This document shows positions 25,723 to 35,022 of a DNA stretch of 64,000 nucleotides, one piece after another. Positions within the stretch are counted from its first letter, which is position 1. Each line of letters starts with the position of its first letter. The notes beneath the pieces were generated by a model that saw only the letters and a list, made by a program, of their open reading frames with translations, made no database searches and was not told the origin of the DNA. The position numbers and the translations under genes are program-made. This stretch comes from Streptomyces sp. MMBL 11-1 (GTDB taxonomy: Bacteria; Actinomycetota; Actinomycetes; Streptomycetales; Streptomycetaceae), in NCBI RefSeq assembly GCF_028622875.1, contig NZ_CP117709.1, positions 5,211,001 through 5,275,000 on the forward strand, written 5' to 3'.

Positions 25723-27546
25723 GTGGCGCGCGACATCGCGGCTCCCCTCACCGTCCCCACCCACCACCAGGAGCTGGTCTCCTGGGTCGACGAGATCGCA
25801 GCGATCACCCAGCCGGACCGGGTGGTCTGGTGCGACGGCTCCGAGGCCGAGTACGAGCGCCTGTGCGGGGAGCTCGTGGCCAAGGGCACGTTCACCAAGC
25901 TGGACGAGACCAAGCGGCCGAACTCGTACTACGCCGCGTCCGACCCGAGCGATGTCGCCCGCGTCGAGGACCGTACGTTCATCTGCTCCAAGGAGGAGAA
26001 GGACGCGGGTCCGACCAATCACTGGAAGGACCCCGCCGAGATGCGGGAGATCTTCACCGGTGCGGACGGTGTCTTCCGTGGGTCCATGCGCGGGCGGACC
26101 ATGTACGTCGTGCCCTTCTGCATGGGGCCCGTCGGCTCGCCGCTCTCCGCCATCGGCGTCGAGATCACCGACTCCGCGTACGTCGCCGTCTCCATGCGCA
26201 CCATGACCCGCATGGGCCAGGCCGTCCTGGACGAGCTGGGCACCGACGGGTTCTTCGTGAAGGCCGTCCACACCCTGGGCGCTCCCCTGGAGGAGGGCCA
26301 GGAGGACGTCCCGTGGCCCTGCAACACCACCAAGTACATCTCGCACTTCCCCGAGGACCGCGAGATCTGGTCGTACGGCTCCGGCTACGGCGGCAACGCC
26401 CTGCTCGGCAAGAAGTGCTACGCCCTGCGCATCGCGTCCGTCATGGCCCGCGACGAGGGCTGGCTCGCCGAGCACATGCTCATCCTGAAGCTCACGCCGC
26501 CGCGCGGGGAGTCGAAGTACGTCGCCGCAGCTTTCCCCTCGGCCTGCGGCAAGACCAACCTCGCCATGCTGGAGCCCACCATCCCCGGCTGGACCGTGGA
26601 GACCATCGGCGACGACATCGCCTGGATGCGGTTCGGCGAGGACGGCCGCCTCTACGCGATCAACCCCGAGGCCGGCTTCTTCGGCGTCGCGCCCGGCACC
26701 GGCGAGCACACCAACGCCAACGCCATGAAGACCATGTGGGGCAACTCCGTCTTCACCAACGTCGCGCTCACCGACGACGGCGACGTCTGGTGGGAGGGCA
26801 TGACCGAGGAGGCGCCCGCGCACCTCACCGACTGGAAGGGCAACGACTGGACCCCCGAGTCCGGCACGCCCGCCGCCCACCCCAACGCCCGCTTCACCGT
26901 CCCCGCCGGGCAGTGCCCGATCATCGCGCCCGAGTGGGAGGACCCCAAGGGCGTGCCGATCTCCGCGATCCTCTTCGGTGGCCGCCGCGCCTCCGCCGTC
27001 CCGCTGGTCACCGAGTCCTTCGACTGGCAGCACGGCGTCTTCCTCGGGGCCAACGTCGCCTCCGAGAAGACCGCCGCCGCCGAGGGCAAGGTCGGCGAGC
27101 TGCGCCGCGACCCGTTCGCCATGCTGCCGTTCTGCGGCTACAACATGGGCGACTACATGAACCACTGGGTCAAGGTCGGTGCCGACAAGGACCAGGCCAA
27201 GCTGCCGAAGATCTACTACGTGAACTGGTTCCGCAAGAACGACGCGGGCAAGTTCGTCTGGCCCGGCTTCGGCGAGAACAGCCGCGTCCTGAAGTGGATC
27301 GTGGAGCGCCTGGAGGGCAAGGGCGAGGGCGTCGAGTCCCCGATCGGCATCCTGCCGGCCAAGGGCGCGCTCGACACCGAGGGCCTGGACCTCTCCGAGG
27401 CCGACCTCGACTTCCTGCTCACGGTCGACAAGAAGGTCTGGCGCGAGGAGGCCGCCCTGGTCCCCGAGCACCTCAACACCTTCGGCGACCACACGCCGAA
27501 GGAGCTGTGGGACGAGTACCACGCGCTGGTGAAGCGCCTGGGCTGA
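25723..27546 (+). CDS. pckG: phosphoenolpyruvate carboxykinase (GTP)
   Basis: 607-residue gluconeogenic enzyme converting oxaloacetate plus GTP to PEP, GDP and CO2. The GTP-type family is shown by the P-loop [12 protein letters not shown], the catalytic [14 protein letters not shown] block, the metal-binding region with HWKDPAEM, and the [15 protein letters not shown] segment. No ATP-type (PckA) signature is present. The start is GTG 25723, preceded by AGGAG at 8-nt spacing (ACTAGGAGCGATCGTG). Upstream of 25700 there is about 200 bp before the divergent hemolysin III gene, enough for a regulated promoter. The gene stands alone. Confidence 0.95.
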   Translation: MARDIAAPLTVPTHHQELVSWVDEIAAITQPDRVVWCDGSEAEYERLCGELVAKGTFTKLDETKRPNSYYAASDPSDVARVEDRTFICSKEEKDAGPTNHWKDPAEMREIFTGADGVFRGSMRGRTMYVVPFCMGPVGSPLSAIGVEITDSAYVAVSMRTMTRMGQAVLDELGTDGFFVKAVHTLGAPLEEGQEDVPWPCNTTKYISHFPEDREIWSYGSGYGGNALLGKKCYALRIASVMARDEGWLAEHMLILKLTPPRGESKYVAAAFPSACGKTNLAMLEPTIPGWTVETIGDDIAWMRFGEDGRLYAINPEAGFFGVAPGTGEHTNANAMKTMWGNSVFTNVALTDDGDVWWEGMTEEAPAHLTDWKGNDWTPESGTPAAHPNARFTVPAGQCPIIAPEWEDPKGVPISAILFGGRRASAVPLVTESFDWQHGVFLGANVASEKTAAAEGKVGELRRDPFAMLPFCGYNMGDYMNHWVKVGADKDQAKLPKIYYVNWFRKNDAGKFVWPGFGENSRVLKWIVERLEGKGEGVESPIGILPAKGALDTEGLDLSEADLDFLLTVDKKVWREEAALVPEHLNTFGDHTPKELWDEYHALVKRLG

Positions 27547-27554
27547 GCCCCGGG

Positions 27555-27680
27555 GCTCCGCCTGGGCCGGGCCGCCCCGGGCTCCGCCTGGGCCGAGCGC
27601 CACGCTCCGCCTGGGCCGGGCCGCCCCGGGCTCCCGCTGGCCCCGGGGCTCCTGCTGGCCCCGGGCTCCCGCTGAACCCC
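27555..27680. repeat. GC-rich intergenic repeats after pckG
   Basis: GCTCCGCCTGGGCCG occurs at 27555, 27581 and 27604. It is followed by three shorter degenerate units of the form GGGCTCC(C/T)GCTG(G/A)(C/A)CCC up to about 27678. The region is not coding on either strand in any supported frame. Confidence 0.7.
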
Positions 27681-27798
27681 GCGGCCGGGTCCGTCGGACA
27701 TCCGCCCTGACCTGTGGGGCCGAACGACCCGCCGCGGTACGGGGCCTGTCCTCGCCGACAGCCCCGGAGGGCCTGTCCCCGACCAAGGACACCCTCCC

Positions 27799-27831
27799 GG
27801 CCCCCGGAACCCCCTCACGGTTCCGGGGGCC
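27799..27831. terminator. hairpin terminator overlapping the end of the tel operon
   Basis: Perfect 13-bp stem (GGCCCCCGGAACC / GGTTCCGGGGGCC) with a 7-nt loop between convergent pckG and the four-gene operon. The stop codon of the last operon gene (27815-27817) lies in the loop. Confidence 0.8.
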
Positions 27832-28546
27832 GCTCCTTCCCGGCGGGAGGCGTGCGCCGCAGACCGCCGCCCACGCCCCCGCCCCGGTCCTCCAGATACC
27901 TCGTGTGGGACCGCTGGCGCAGCTCCTCCGCCTCCCGCAACCCGTCCACCAGCTCCTGCGCCTCCCCGTGCAGCAGCGCCACCTGCCGCTCCAGCTCCTC
28001 CTCCGGAGCCCGCGCGCCCGGCGCGAGCCGCGTCCACCACCGGGTCCGCAGATACGCGTCGACGGACTCCGGAACGTCCCGGCGCACCGCCCGCGCCACC
28101 ACGTGCACGCCCTCCGGATCGTCCGCCAGCGCCTCGGAGACCCAGCCGGGGGCCAGCAGCCCGTCCAGCAGGCCGGTCAGCGCGGCGAGCCGCTCCGTCG
28201 CGGCGGCCGGCAGGTCCACCCGGTCCAGATACGCCCGCAGGGTCACGAGGTCGGCCCGCAGTCCGTCCAGCCGGGACGACGGGTCCTCGAACGCCGGGGC
28301 GGGCGGCCGGCCCGGCGCGGCGAGCAGCGCGCCCGCCCCGTACAGCCCGCCGACCACCACCGGCCAGTACGCCCCGGCGAACCCGGCGAAGGTGAGGGCG
28401 AGACCGCCGAGGGCCGCGGCGCTGCCGGTCAGATTCCGGGCCGACTCCAGATAGCCGACGACCCGGGCCGCCGCGGACCGGCCTCCGCCCCGGCCTCTGC
28501 CGGCTGCCGCCGGTCCCTCTCCGGCCTGCTTTCTACTGGTAGCCAC
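27815..28546 (-). CDS. membrane protein, last gene of the TelA/VWA operon
   Basis: 243 residues. A basic, Gly/Arg-rich N-terminus leads into two closely spaced membrane helices (LTGSAAALGGLALTFAGFAG, AYWPVVVGGLYGAGALLAAP). A cytoplasmic helical domain follows (LRADLVTLRAYLDRVDLPAA, EEELERQVALLHGEAQELVD). The gene overlaps the end of the VWA gene by 14 bp, so it is co-translated with it. No named family comes to mind. The conserved linkage with TelA and VWA genes suggests one envelope-associated complex. Confidence 0.7.
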   Translation of the reverse strand: MATSRKQAGEGPAAAGRGRGGGRSAAARVVGYLESARNLTGSAAALGGLALTFAGFAGAYWPVVVGGLYGAGALLAAPGRPPAPAFEDPSSRLDGLRADLVTLRAYLDRVDLPAAATERLAALTGLLDGLLAPGWVSEALADDPEGVHVVARAVRRDVPESVDAYLRTRWWTRLAPGARAPEEELERQVALLHGEAQELVDGLREAEELRQRSHTRYLEDRGGGVGGGLRRTPPAGKERPPEP

Positions 28547-30341
28547 GGATCTCCTCGAACGCCCCGTCCAGCGAACCGGGGCCCTCCTCCTCCGTCCCGT
28601 CGAAGAGCCGGCCGCCGGTCAGCGCCGCGATCGAGGCCAGCTCCGAGCGGTCGGAGTCGCCGAACACGACCGGGAACACCGGGGTGACCCGGCGCGCGGC
28701 GGGCAGCGCCCGGTAGAACGCCGTGAACTCCGCCGCCGACCGGCCCGCCGTGTTCTCGCCGTCCGTCATCAGCACGATGGAGGTGAACACGGACTCGGTG
28801 TCCGGGCCGAGGTGGTCGTAGGCGGCGGCGAGCGACGAGTAGATCGCGGTGTCCCCCTCGGCCGTCAGCGCGGCGGCGTCCGCCCGGAGCGCCGCCGGGC
28901 CCGCCTTCGGGTCCGCCGGGTCGACCGTGTGCGTGCGGACCTGTTTGACGGTGGACCCGAACGGCAGCAGCGTGACCTGTTCGCGCTCCCGGAGGCCGCC
29001 GGTCAGCCCGTTCAGCGCGGACTTCAGCCGCGCCAGCCGCCCGCCCTTCATCGACCCGGAGGTGTCCAGCACGTACACGGTCCGCGACGGCCGCCTCAGC
29101 CGGTGCTCGTACGCGGCGAGCAGCCCGTCCGCGACCGACCGCGTACCGGGGAACGGCAGTTCGCGGCGCTGCTCGGGGGAGAGCGGATCGGCGGGGCGCG
29201 CGGCGGCGACGACCGGCCGGCGCAGGGTCCGTGCGGTGATCTCCCGCTGCGCCCCGGTGGACCGGAAGTGCTCCGCCAGGGCCCGTACGGCGTCCCGGGC
29301 GTCGGGCGTGGCCCCGGTGAGGGCGCTCAGCGGGTAGTCGGCGGTCACCACCCCGTCGCGGGGGCGGATCACCGTCAGCCCGGCACCGGTGTCCCGGTTC
29401 AGCGACAGCAGCACCGACTCGTAGTTGATCAGCGCGTCCACCGTGGAGCGCCGGGCGTACGCGGAGGCCAGCCAGCCCGAGGAGCCGGAGGTCAGCCGCT
29501 GCCCGGCGAAGAACTCCTTCAGCTTCGGCGCGGCCTCGCGGACGTCGGCGTCGGTGAGCGCCGCCTGCGCGCCGGAGAGCCCGGACGCCACCGAGATCAG
29601 TGCGGCGAAACCGGAGTTGGAGCGGCTCGGGTCGGTCATCCCGTACGTCAGGTCCCCGGCCGCGACCGCCCGGTGGACCTGCGCCCAGCTGACCGCCCCG
29701 GCGTCCCAGCCGAGCCGCCGCACCGTCGCGGGCCGCACTCCGAGGGCGACCGGGGAGGCCATCAGCGGGGTCTCGGACGCGATCCGGCGGGCTGCCTCCG
29801 GATCGAGGCGCAGATAGTCGTTGGACGACAGCCACACCGCGTCGAACGCCCCGTCCGCCTTCCCGGACGCCAGGCGCTCCACGGCGTCCAGCGTGCCTGC
29901 CCAGGTGGGCCGCACGGTGATCCCGGTCGCCTCGCGTGCCTTCTCCAACAGGGGCTTCATGTCCGCGAGTTCGCTGGACGCCAGCACGCGGACGGTCCCC
30001 GTGCGAGGCCGTCCGTCGTCACCGCCGCCCCGGCCGGCGTCCCGTTCGGCGCCCCGGTCCGTCGTGCAGGCGGCGAGCGGGGCGATCAGGGCGGCGGCCA
30101 GCAGCGGAAGGAAGGCGCGCCGGAGCCGGCGGCGGCCGGGCGTCGCGCGGGCGCCGGGCCGGGGGCGTTCGGCCGGGGCCCGCTTGGTCGGTGTGCGTCC
30201 GGTCGGTGTGCGTCCGGGCGGGGTCCGATCGGCCGGGGGCCTGTCGGCCTGGGTGCGTTCGGTCTGGGGCCTGTCGGCCCGGGGCCGCTCGGGTGGGGTG
30301 CGCTCGGCCCGGCGTACGGGCTCCGGGCGGCGGCTTCTCAT
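28533..30341 (-). CDS. lipoprotein fusing a solute-binding domain to a von Willebrand factor A domain
   Basis: 602 residues. The N-terminal 70 residues are a low-complexity Arg/Pro/Thr repeat (RTPPGRTPTGRTPTK). A signal/anchor follows with lipobox LAAC (C92), so the mature protein is outside the membrane. Residues about 110-395 are a bacterial extracellular solute-binding domain (VRVLASSELADMKPLLEKAR, TYGMTDPSRSNSGFAALISV). The C-terminus is a VWA domain with an intact MIDAS motif DTSGS (426-430) and VLMTDGENTAG. The start ATG 30341 overlaps the TelA stop (ATGA). The long basic stretch before the lipobox is unusual; no alternative start codon occurs nearer. Ligand unknown. Confidence 0.8.
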   Translation of the reverse strand: MRSRRPEPVRRAERTPPERPRADRPQTERTQADRPPADRTPPGRTPTGRTPTKRAPAERPRPGARATPGRRRLRRAFLPLLAAALIAPLAACTTDRGAERDAGRGGGDDGRPRTGTVRVLASSELADMKPLLEKAREATGITVRPTWAGTLDAVERLASGKADGAFDAVWLSSNDYLRLDPEAARRIASETPLMASPVALGVRPATVRRLGWDAGAVSWAQVHRAVAAGDLTYGMTDPSRSNSGFAALISVASGLSGAQAALTDADVREAAPKLKEFFAGQRLTSGSSGWLASAYARRSTVDALINYESVLLSLNRDTGAGLTVIRPRDGVVTADYPLSALTGATPDARDAVRALAEHFRSTGAQREITARTLRRPVVAAARPADPLSPEQRRELPFPGTRSVADGLLAAYEHRLRRPSRTVYVLDTSGSMKGGRLARLKSALNGLTGGLREREQVTLLPFGSTVKQVRTHTVDPADPKAGPAALRADAAALTAEGDTAIYSSLAAAYDHLGPDTESVFTSIVLMTDGENTAGRSAAEFTAFYRALPAARRVTPVFPVVFGDSDRSELASIAALTGGRLFDGTEEEGPGSLDGAFEEIRGYQ

Positions 30342-31663
30342 GAGCGGCCCCCGTCCAGCGCGGAGTCGGCGGCCCGGCTGCGTTCCAACCGGGCTGCGGC
30401 CTCCTGGAGTTCGGCGGTCAGCGACTCCACGGTGGCGGCCATGGTCTCGGTCGCCCGCGTCTTGTACGTGTCGATGGCGTCGAGCGTCGCGTAGATCTGC
30501 CCGAAAGCGGTGCGCAGGGTCTCGACGCCGACCGCGGGGTCGGCGGCGATGCGCTGGATCTCCCCGCTCTGCGTGGCGAGCATCTCCGCGTTGCCCCGGA
30601 TCAGGTCCTCGGTGGTCGAGCGCAGCACCTGTACCTGCTCGGTCACCCGGCGCTGGTTCTCCAGCGCCGAGGACAGCATCACCGCGATCCGCAGGGCGGA
30701 CACGGTGGTGGTGGCCGCCCGGTCGACGCCCTTGATCAGCTCGTCGTTGTTGCGCCGCACGACGTCCATCGCCAGGTACCCCTGGGCGCAGACCGCGATC
30801 TGCGTCAGCAGGTCCTGGTGCTTCTGCCGCACGGGGAAGAGGACGTCGGCCCGCAGCGCGTCCGCCCGTACCGGATCGCCCGCCGCCTCGGCCTCCGCGA
30901 TGCGCCGCTCCACGACACCGTCGAGGGCCTCGGTGAGCACCGCGTACTCCTGCAACGTGCCCATGGAGTCCCAGAGGCGGGTGCGCTCGGTGTGCAACGC
31001 GGCGTTTTCGCGCAGCAGTTCGTCCTGGCCGCCGCGGAGCGAACCGACGATCCGGTCGAGAGTCCCCCTGGCGGAGGCGTACTTCGCGACGTGGTCGCGC
31101 AGCCGGCGCCCGCCCGGCAGCCGGGACAGCAGCCGGCGGGCCCCGCGCCCCGGGGTGTCGCGCGGATCGAGGTCCTCCACCGTGCGGCGCAGCTCGACCA
31201 GCGAGGACCCCACCCGGGCCGAGGCGTCCCCCTCGCCGGACGCCAGCGCGCGGACGGTGCGGTCCAGCATCCGGTTGGACTGCTGGGCGGCGCCGCGGAT
31301 GTCGCCCTGCCCGAGCGCGGCGATCTCGCCGACCCGCGCACCGAATGCGGGGGAGCGCGCGTCGAGCTCGGCGAGACCGTCGATGAACTCCTCGGCACGC
31401 CGGACCAGGTCGGCGCGCACGGCCTCCGCGACCGGGACGAGTCCGGTGGCCTGTTCGGCGCGTACGGGGGCGACGGGTGCGGGCGGGGTGAGCACGAGCG
31501 GGGTGGTCGGCGGGTCGAACGGCCGTCGGGGATCCTGGGGCCCGGCGTTCCGATGGCTGGCGTCTTGCGGTCCGGCGTTCTGCTGTCCGGCGTTCCGGGG
31601 GCTGGCGTCCTGGGGTCCGGCGTCATGACGCCCGGCGTTCCGGGCTCCGGCGTCCTGGGGCAT
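30338..31663 (-). CDS. TelA family (toxic anion resistance) protein
   Basis: 441 residues. The N-terminal 55 residues are degenerate tandem repeats (NAGPQDAS-like). The TelA core follows: EEFIDGLAELDARSPAFGAR, helical QQSNRMLDRTVRAL, and the signature TVSALRIAVMLSSALENQRR followed by VTEQVQVLRSTTEDLIRGNA, which is the most conserved TelA block. AGGAG sits 8 nt before the ATG. TelA proteins were named for tellurite resistance, but in most bacteria their role is unclear and they often pair with VWA proteins, as here. Stop and start overlap with the VWA gene. Confidence 0.85.
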   Translation of the reverse strand: MPQDAGARNAGRHDAGPQDASPRNAGQQNAGPQDASHRNAGPQDPRRPFDPPTTPLVLTPPAPVAPVRAEQATGLVPVAEAVRADLVRRAEEFIDGLAELDARSPAFGARVGEIAALGQGDIRGAAQQSNRMLDRTVRALASGEGDASARVGSSLVELRRTVEDLDPRDTPGRGARRLLSRLPGGRRLRDHVAKYASARGTLDRIVGSLRGGQDELLRENAALHTERTRLWDSMGTLQEYAVLTEALDGVVERRIAEAEAAGDPVRADALRADVLFPVRQKHQDLLTQIAVCAQGYLAMDVVRRNNDELIKGVDRAATTTVSALRIAVMLSSALENQRRVTEQVQVLRSTTEDLIRGNAEMLATQSGEIQRIAADPAVGVETLRTAFGQIYATLDAIDTYKTRATETMAATVESLTAELQEAAARLERSRAADSALDGGRS

Positions 31664-31755
31664 GGTGGCGTCTCCTGTGCTGCGAGTGCGGGTCCGGAGC
31701 CGGGAACAGGCCCGGCTGCCGGGGCCGCGGGAACAGGGTGCGGGCGGGGGCGTTG

Positions 31756-32883
31756 TCAGCCGCGTGCCCGCCGTGCCATCGAGCGCAGCACCTCCGCGGT
31801 GGGCACGGGCGCCTGGCGTACGCCGGTCAGCCGCTGGTCGATGTAGGCGGTGTGGTCCGCGGTCGCGGCGATGAACTCGGCAGCCGCGCCCTGGGGCCGG
31901 AAGCCGTGCCGTACCGCCAGCTCCCGCAGCCCGGGGTCGGTGGAGAGCAGCTCGCCGAGTTCGCGGCCGTGGTCGGTCAGCGGTACGAGGGTGTGATCGC
32001 TGGACACCGTGGTGTCCGGGTAGAGGACGACGAGGTCGCCGATCTCCTGCCGCTGGCTGCGCATCAGGAGCGAGGCCACCTGTGACTCGTAGACCAGGAC
32101 GAGGGGGTTGCCCACTCCGCTGATGAAGTCCCGGAACGGCGCGTCGCTGCTGGTCTGCTGCGCCCCCTGCACCTGGACGAGCTTGCGCATCAGGGGCCCG
32201 GTGCGCTCCACGGCCTTCGCGTCCGTGGCGACCCGGCCGTCGTCGGCGACGTACGAGGCGGCGGCGAGGTAGAGCGCGCCGGAGTTGGAGGTGACGGGGT
32301 CGGTGCTCGTGATGAACACCGTGCCGCTCAACTCGGCTTGCCCGGACGCGCCCTTGAGCTGCTGCCAGGTCCGGTCGTCCTCGGCCGCCGCCAGGTAGGG
32401 GCCCATGAGCAGCGTCCCCTGCGTGGTGAACTTCGACCCGCCGGGCGCCCGCAGCCGGGCCAGCCCGTTGGCCGCGAGGACCTCGGCCGCGTTGCGGTGG
32501 GCCACCACGACGAGCGGCGAGTAGAACGGCCGCAGCGGGCCGCCCTGGGCGTCGGCCCCCCGGCGCAGCTCATCGGCCGGGGCCTTGGAGCCGGGGAAGG
32601 CGAAGTCGTAGCCCTTCAGGGGCAGTCGGTCCATCGCCCAGGACCCGGAGGTCTCCGTCCGGACGGTGAACCCCTTGGCCGCGAGGGTCTTCACGGTGTC
32701 GGGGTCGGCGAAGAACTCGGCCTTCTCCGACCCGATCACTCCGCGCACGGTCTTCGCGGCCGTGCCGCTGGCCCCGCTGTCGCGGCCCAGGGCGACGGCC
32801 GCTGCCACACCGGCGATCAGCACGACCGCCAGGACGATTCCCACGATGCGTCTCACCCGCGCAGCGTGCTCGCGGAAACCCAC
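31756..32883 (-). CDS. membrane-anchored solute-binding-like protein
   Basis: 375 residues from GTG 32883 (GTG 32856 also possible). One N-terminal signal-anchor helix (VGIVLAVVLIAGVAAAVALG) leaves the rest outside. The body has the two-lobe pattern of type-2 solute-binding proteins: GVIGSEKAEFFADPDTVKTL, PLVVVAHRNAAEVLAANGLA, TVFITSTDPVTSNSGALYLA and GNPLVLVYESQVASLLM. It resembles the binding half of the VWA fusion protein two genes downstream. No permease or ATPase gene is nearby, so it is probably not a classical transporter subunit. First gene of the four-gene operon. Confidence 0.7.
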   Translation of the reverse strand: MGFREHAARVRRIVGIVLAVVLIAGVAAAVALGRDSGASGTAAKTVRGVIGSEKAEFFADPDTVKTLAAKGFTVRTETSGSWAMDRLPLKGYDFAFPGSKAPADELRRGADAQGGPLRPFYSPLVVVAHRNAAEVLAANGLARLRAPGGSKFTTQGTLLMGPYLAAAEDDRTWQQLKGASGQAELSGTVFITSTDPVTSNSGALYLAAASYVADDGRVATDAKAVERTGPLMRKLVQVQGAQQTSSDAPFRDFISGVGNPLVLVYESQVASLLMRSQRQEIGDLVVLYPDTTVSSDHTLVPLTDHGRELGELLSTDPGLRELAVRHGFRPQGAAAEFIAATADHTAYIDQRLTGVRQAPVPTAEVLRSMARRARG

Positions 32884-33001
32884 ATTCCGGGCCGAGTTGG
32901 GTGGACGGCAGATGAAGGGGCCATCCCAGAACGCAACGGCCCCGGTGGGCAGGGCCGTGGCACCCGGTCCGCCCGCCTCGCCGGCACGCGGACCGGGGCC
33001 G

Positions 33002-33409
33002 TCAGCGGGCGCCGACCAACTGCCCGGAGGGGGCGGGTCCGGCGGAGGCGGCGAGGGCCGCGGTGTGGGCGTCCATCCGTACCGCGGAGAGGATGGCGGC
33101 GGTCGTGTCCGCGCGGGACGCGGCCACCAGCAGGGCGCGGCCCGCGAGGGCGTGGGCGCGGCGGTGGAGGTCCGCGGGGGTGGCGTCGGTCAGACCGGCG
33201 TGCCGGGCGGGCGGAGCGCCGCGCAGCCGGGCCACCTGCTCGGCGATACGGTCGCCCGCCGCGGTGAGGCCCAGCTCGTCGGTGACCGCGAGGAGGGCGG
33301 CCAGATGCCCGGCGAGCTGGATGTCCAGCTCCTCCTCGCGGCTGCGGCGCGGAAAGTCCGCGTCGTCGGCCGGGGTGTGGACCGAGGGGCTGCGGATCGG
33401 CTCGTACAT
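33002..33409 (-). CDS. small hypothetical protein (SCO4983-like)
   Basis: 135 residues, mostly helical and alanine-rich, with no membrane helix. EELDIQLAGHLAALLAVTDE and GLTAAGDRIAEQVARLRGAP would form a helical hairpin. The ATG at 33409 has GGGAGG 8-9 nt upstream. From memory it resembles a Streptomyces family annotated after SCO4983; no function is known. A Fur/PerR-type 15-bp palindrome (33446-33460) lies 37 bp before the start, which suggests control by metal or peroxide. Confidence 0.65.
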   Translation of the reverse strand: MYEPIRSPSVHTPADDADFPRRSREEELDIQLAGHLAALLAVTDELGLTAAGDRIAEQVARLRGAPPARHAGLTDATPADLHRRAHALAGRALLVAASRADTTAAILSAVRMDAHTAALAASAGPAPSGQLVGAR

Positions 33410-33445
33410 GGATGGCCTCCCGATGGTGCGTGGAACCATCCTACA

Positions 33446-33460
33446 TTGGAATGAGTCTAA
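33446..33460. promoter_or_regulatory. candidate Fur/PerR-type 7-1-7 box
   Basis: TTGGAATGAGTCTAA agrees with the idealised PerR-type 7-1-7 palindrome TTAGAATGATTCTAA at 13 of 15 positions. It is 37-51 bp upstream of the leftward small gene, where it would overlap the promoter. Confidence 0.4.
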
Positions 33461-33490
33461 AGTTGTGCACGATCCGGATGGGTGATGGCT

Positions 33491-34702
33491 CTAAGGCTGT
33501 CCGTAACCGTCCAGGAAGGTGCCGATGCGGGTCACGGCGTCGGTCAGGTCCTCGACCGTCGGGAGTGTGACGATCCGGAAGTGATCGGGCTCGGGCCAGT
33601 TGAAGCCGGTGCCCTGCACGACCATGATCTTCTCGGCCCGCAGCAGGTCCAGCACCATCTGCCGGTCGTCCTTGATCTTGTAGACCTTGGGGTCGAGCCG
33701 GGGGAAGAGGTACAGCGCCCCCTTCGGTTTCACGCAGGTCACCCCGGGGATCGAGGTCAGCAGGTCGTACGCCGCGTCCCGCTGCTCCAGGATTCGGCCG
33801 CCCGGCAGCACCAGGTCCTGGATCGACTGCCGCCCGCCGAGCGCGGTGGCCACCGCGTGCTGCGAGGGCATGTTGGCGCAGAGCCGCATGTTGGCGAGGA
33901 TCGTCAGCCCCTCGATGTACGAGGTGGCGTGCGCCTTCGGCCCGCAGACGGCCATCCAGCCGGAGCGGTAGCCCGCCACCCGGTAGTTCTTGGAGAGCCC
34001 GTTGAAGGTCAGCACCATGAGGTCCGGGGCCAGCGCCGCCGTCGGGGTGTGGGTCGCGCCGTCGTAGAGGATCCGGTCGTAGATCTCGTCGGAGCAGACG
34101 ATCAGGTTGTGCCGCCGGGCGATCTCGGTGAGACCGCGCAGCATCGCGTCGTCGTACACCGCACCGGTCGGGTTGTTCGGGTTGATGATCACCAGGGCCT
34201 TGGTGCGGTCGGTGATCTTCCGCTCGACATCCGCGAGGTCCGGCATCCAGTCGGCCTGCTCGTCGCACCGGTAGTGCACGGCCGTCCCGCCCGCCAGCGA
34301 GACCGAGGCGGTCCACAGCGGATAGTCGGGAGCCGGTACGAGCACCTCGTCGCCGTCGTCCAGCAGCGCCTGCATCGACATCTGGATCAGCTCGGAGACG
34401 CCGTTGCCCAGGTAGATGTCCTCGACGTCGAGCTCGATGCCCTTGGTCTGGTAGTGCTGCATCACCGCGCGGCGCGCGGACAGCAGGCCCTTCGCGTCGC
34501 CGTAACCGTGCGCGCCCGCGACGTTGCGCAGGATGTCCTCGAGGATCTCCGGCGGGCACTCGAACCCGAACGCGGCGGGGTTGCCCGTGTTCAGCTTGAG
34601 GATGCGCTGACCGGCCGCTTCCAGCCGCATCGCCTCCTCCAGCACGGGACCCCGGATCTCGTAACAGACGTTGGAGAGCTTCGTGGACTGGATGACCTGC
34701 AT
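33491..34702 (-). CDS. pyridoxal-phosphate aminotransferase (AlaA/AspC class I)
   Basis: 403-residue fold-I aminotransferase. Signatures are GNPAAFGFECP (N-terminal substrate arm), GNGVSELIQMSMQALLDDGD, PAPDYPLWTASVSLAGG, INPNNPTGAVY, CSDEIYDRILYD and the PLP lysine in TFNGLSKNYRVAGYRSGWM. The second conserved Arg is in HFRIVTLPTVEDL. Overall closest to AlaA/YfdZ-type glutamate-pyruvate aminotransferases. The ATG at 34702 gives the usual MQVIQSTKLSNVCYEIRGPV start of actinobacterial members. Monocistronic by spacing. Confidence 0.88.
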   Translation of the reverse strand: MQVIQSTKLSNVCYEIRGPVLEEAMRLEAAGQRILKLNTGNPAAFGFECPPEILEDILRNVAGAHGYGDAKGLLSARRAVMQHYQTKGIELDVEDIYLGNGVSELIQMSMQALLDDGDEVLVPAPDYPLWTASVSLAGGTAVHYRCDEQADWMPDLADVERKITDRTKALVIINPNNPTGAVYDDAMLRGLTEIARRHNLIVCSDEIYDRILYDGATHTPTAALAPDLMVLTFNGLSKNYRVAGYRSGWMAVCGPKAHATSYIEGLTILANMRLCANMPSQHAVATALGGRQSIQDLVLPGGRILEQRDAAYDLLTSIPGVTCVKPKGALYLFPRLDPKVYKIKDDRQMVLDLLRAEKIMVVQGTGFNWPEPDHFRIVTLPTVEDLTDAVTRIGTFLDGYGQP

Positions 34703-35022
34703 GTCCGCGAGCTTACGGCGGCGTTTCGCGAGGTGCGCGGGGATTGCTCCCGGCGTACTCCCTCCGGGGTGCCTCCCCGCCCCGCCCCGTCTTCCATCGC
34801 CATGCCCGCCGCCGCCCCGGACCGTGGGATCGCCCGGTCGGGGCGGCGTCGGGGCTTGGAAAGGAGGCGTGTGCGGCCGGGACGGGTGAGATGCGCCACG
34901 CGAGGGCCGGACAGGCCCCGTCCGCACCCCGGCACGGGCCCGCGTCCAGCTCCCGTCCGCCCCCGCCCGGGCGGGCGCGCCCGTTCGCCGCCGGGCGTCG
35001 CCGGCCCGGCCGCCCGGTGCCG

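Noticed and set aside
25711..27792. 693-residue minus-strand frame opposite pckG
   Set aside because: Antisense shadow of a highly conserved enzyme with no ribosome site.
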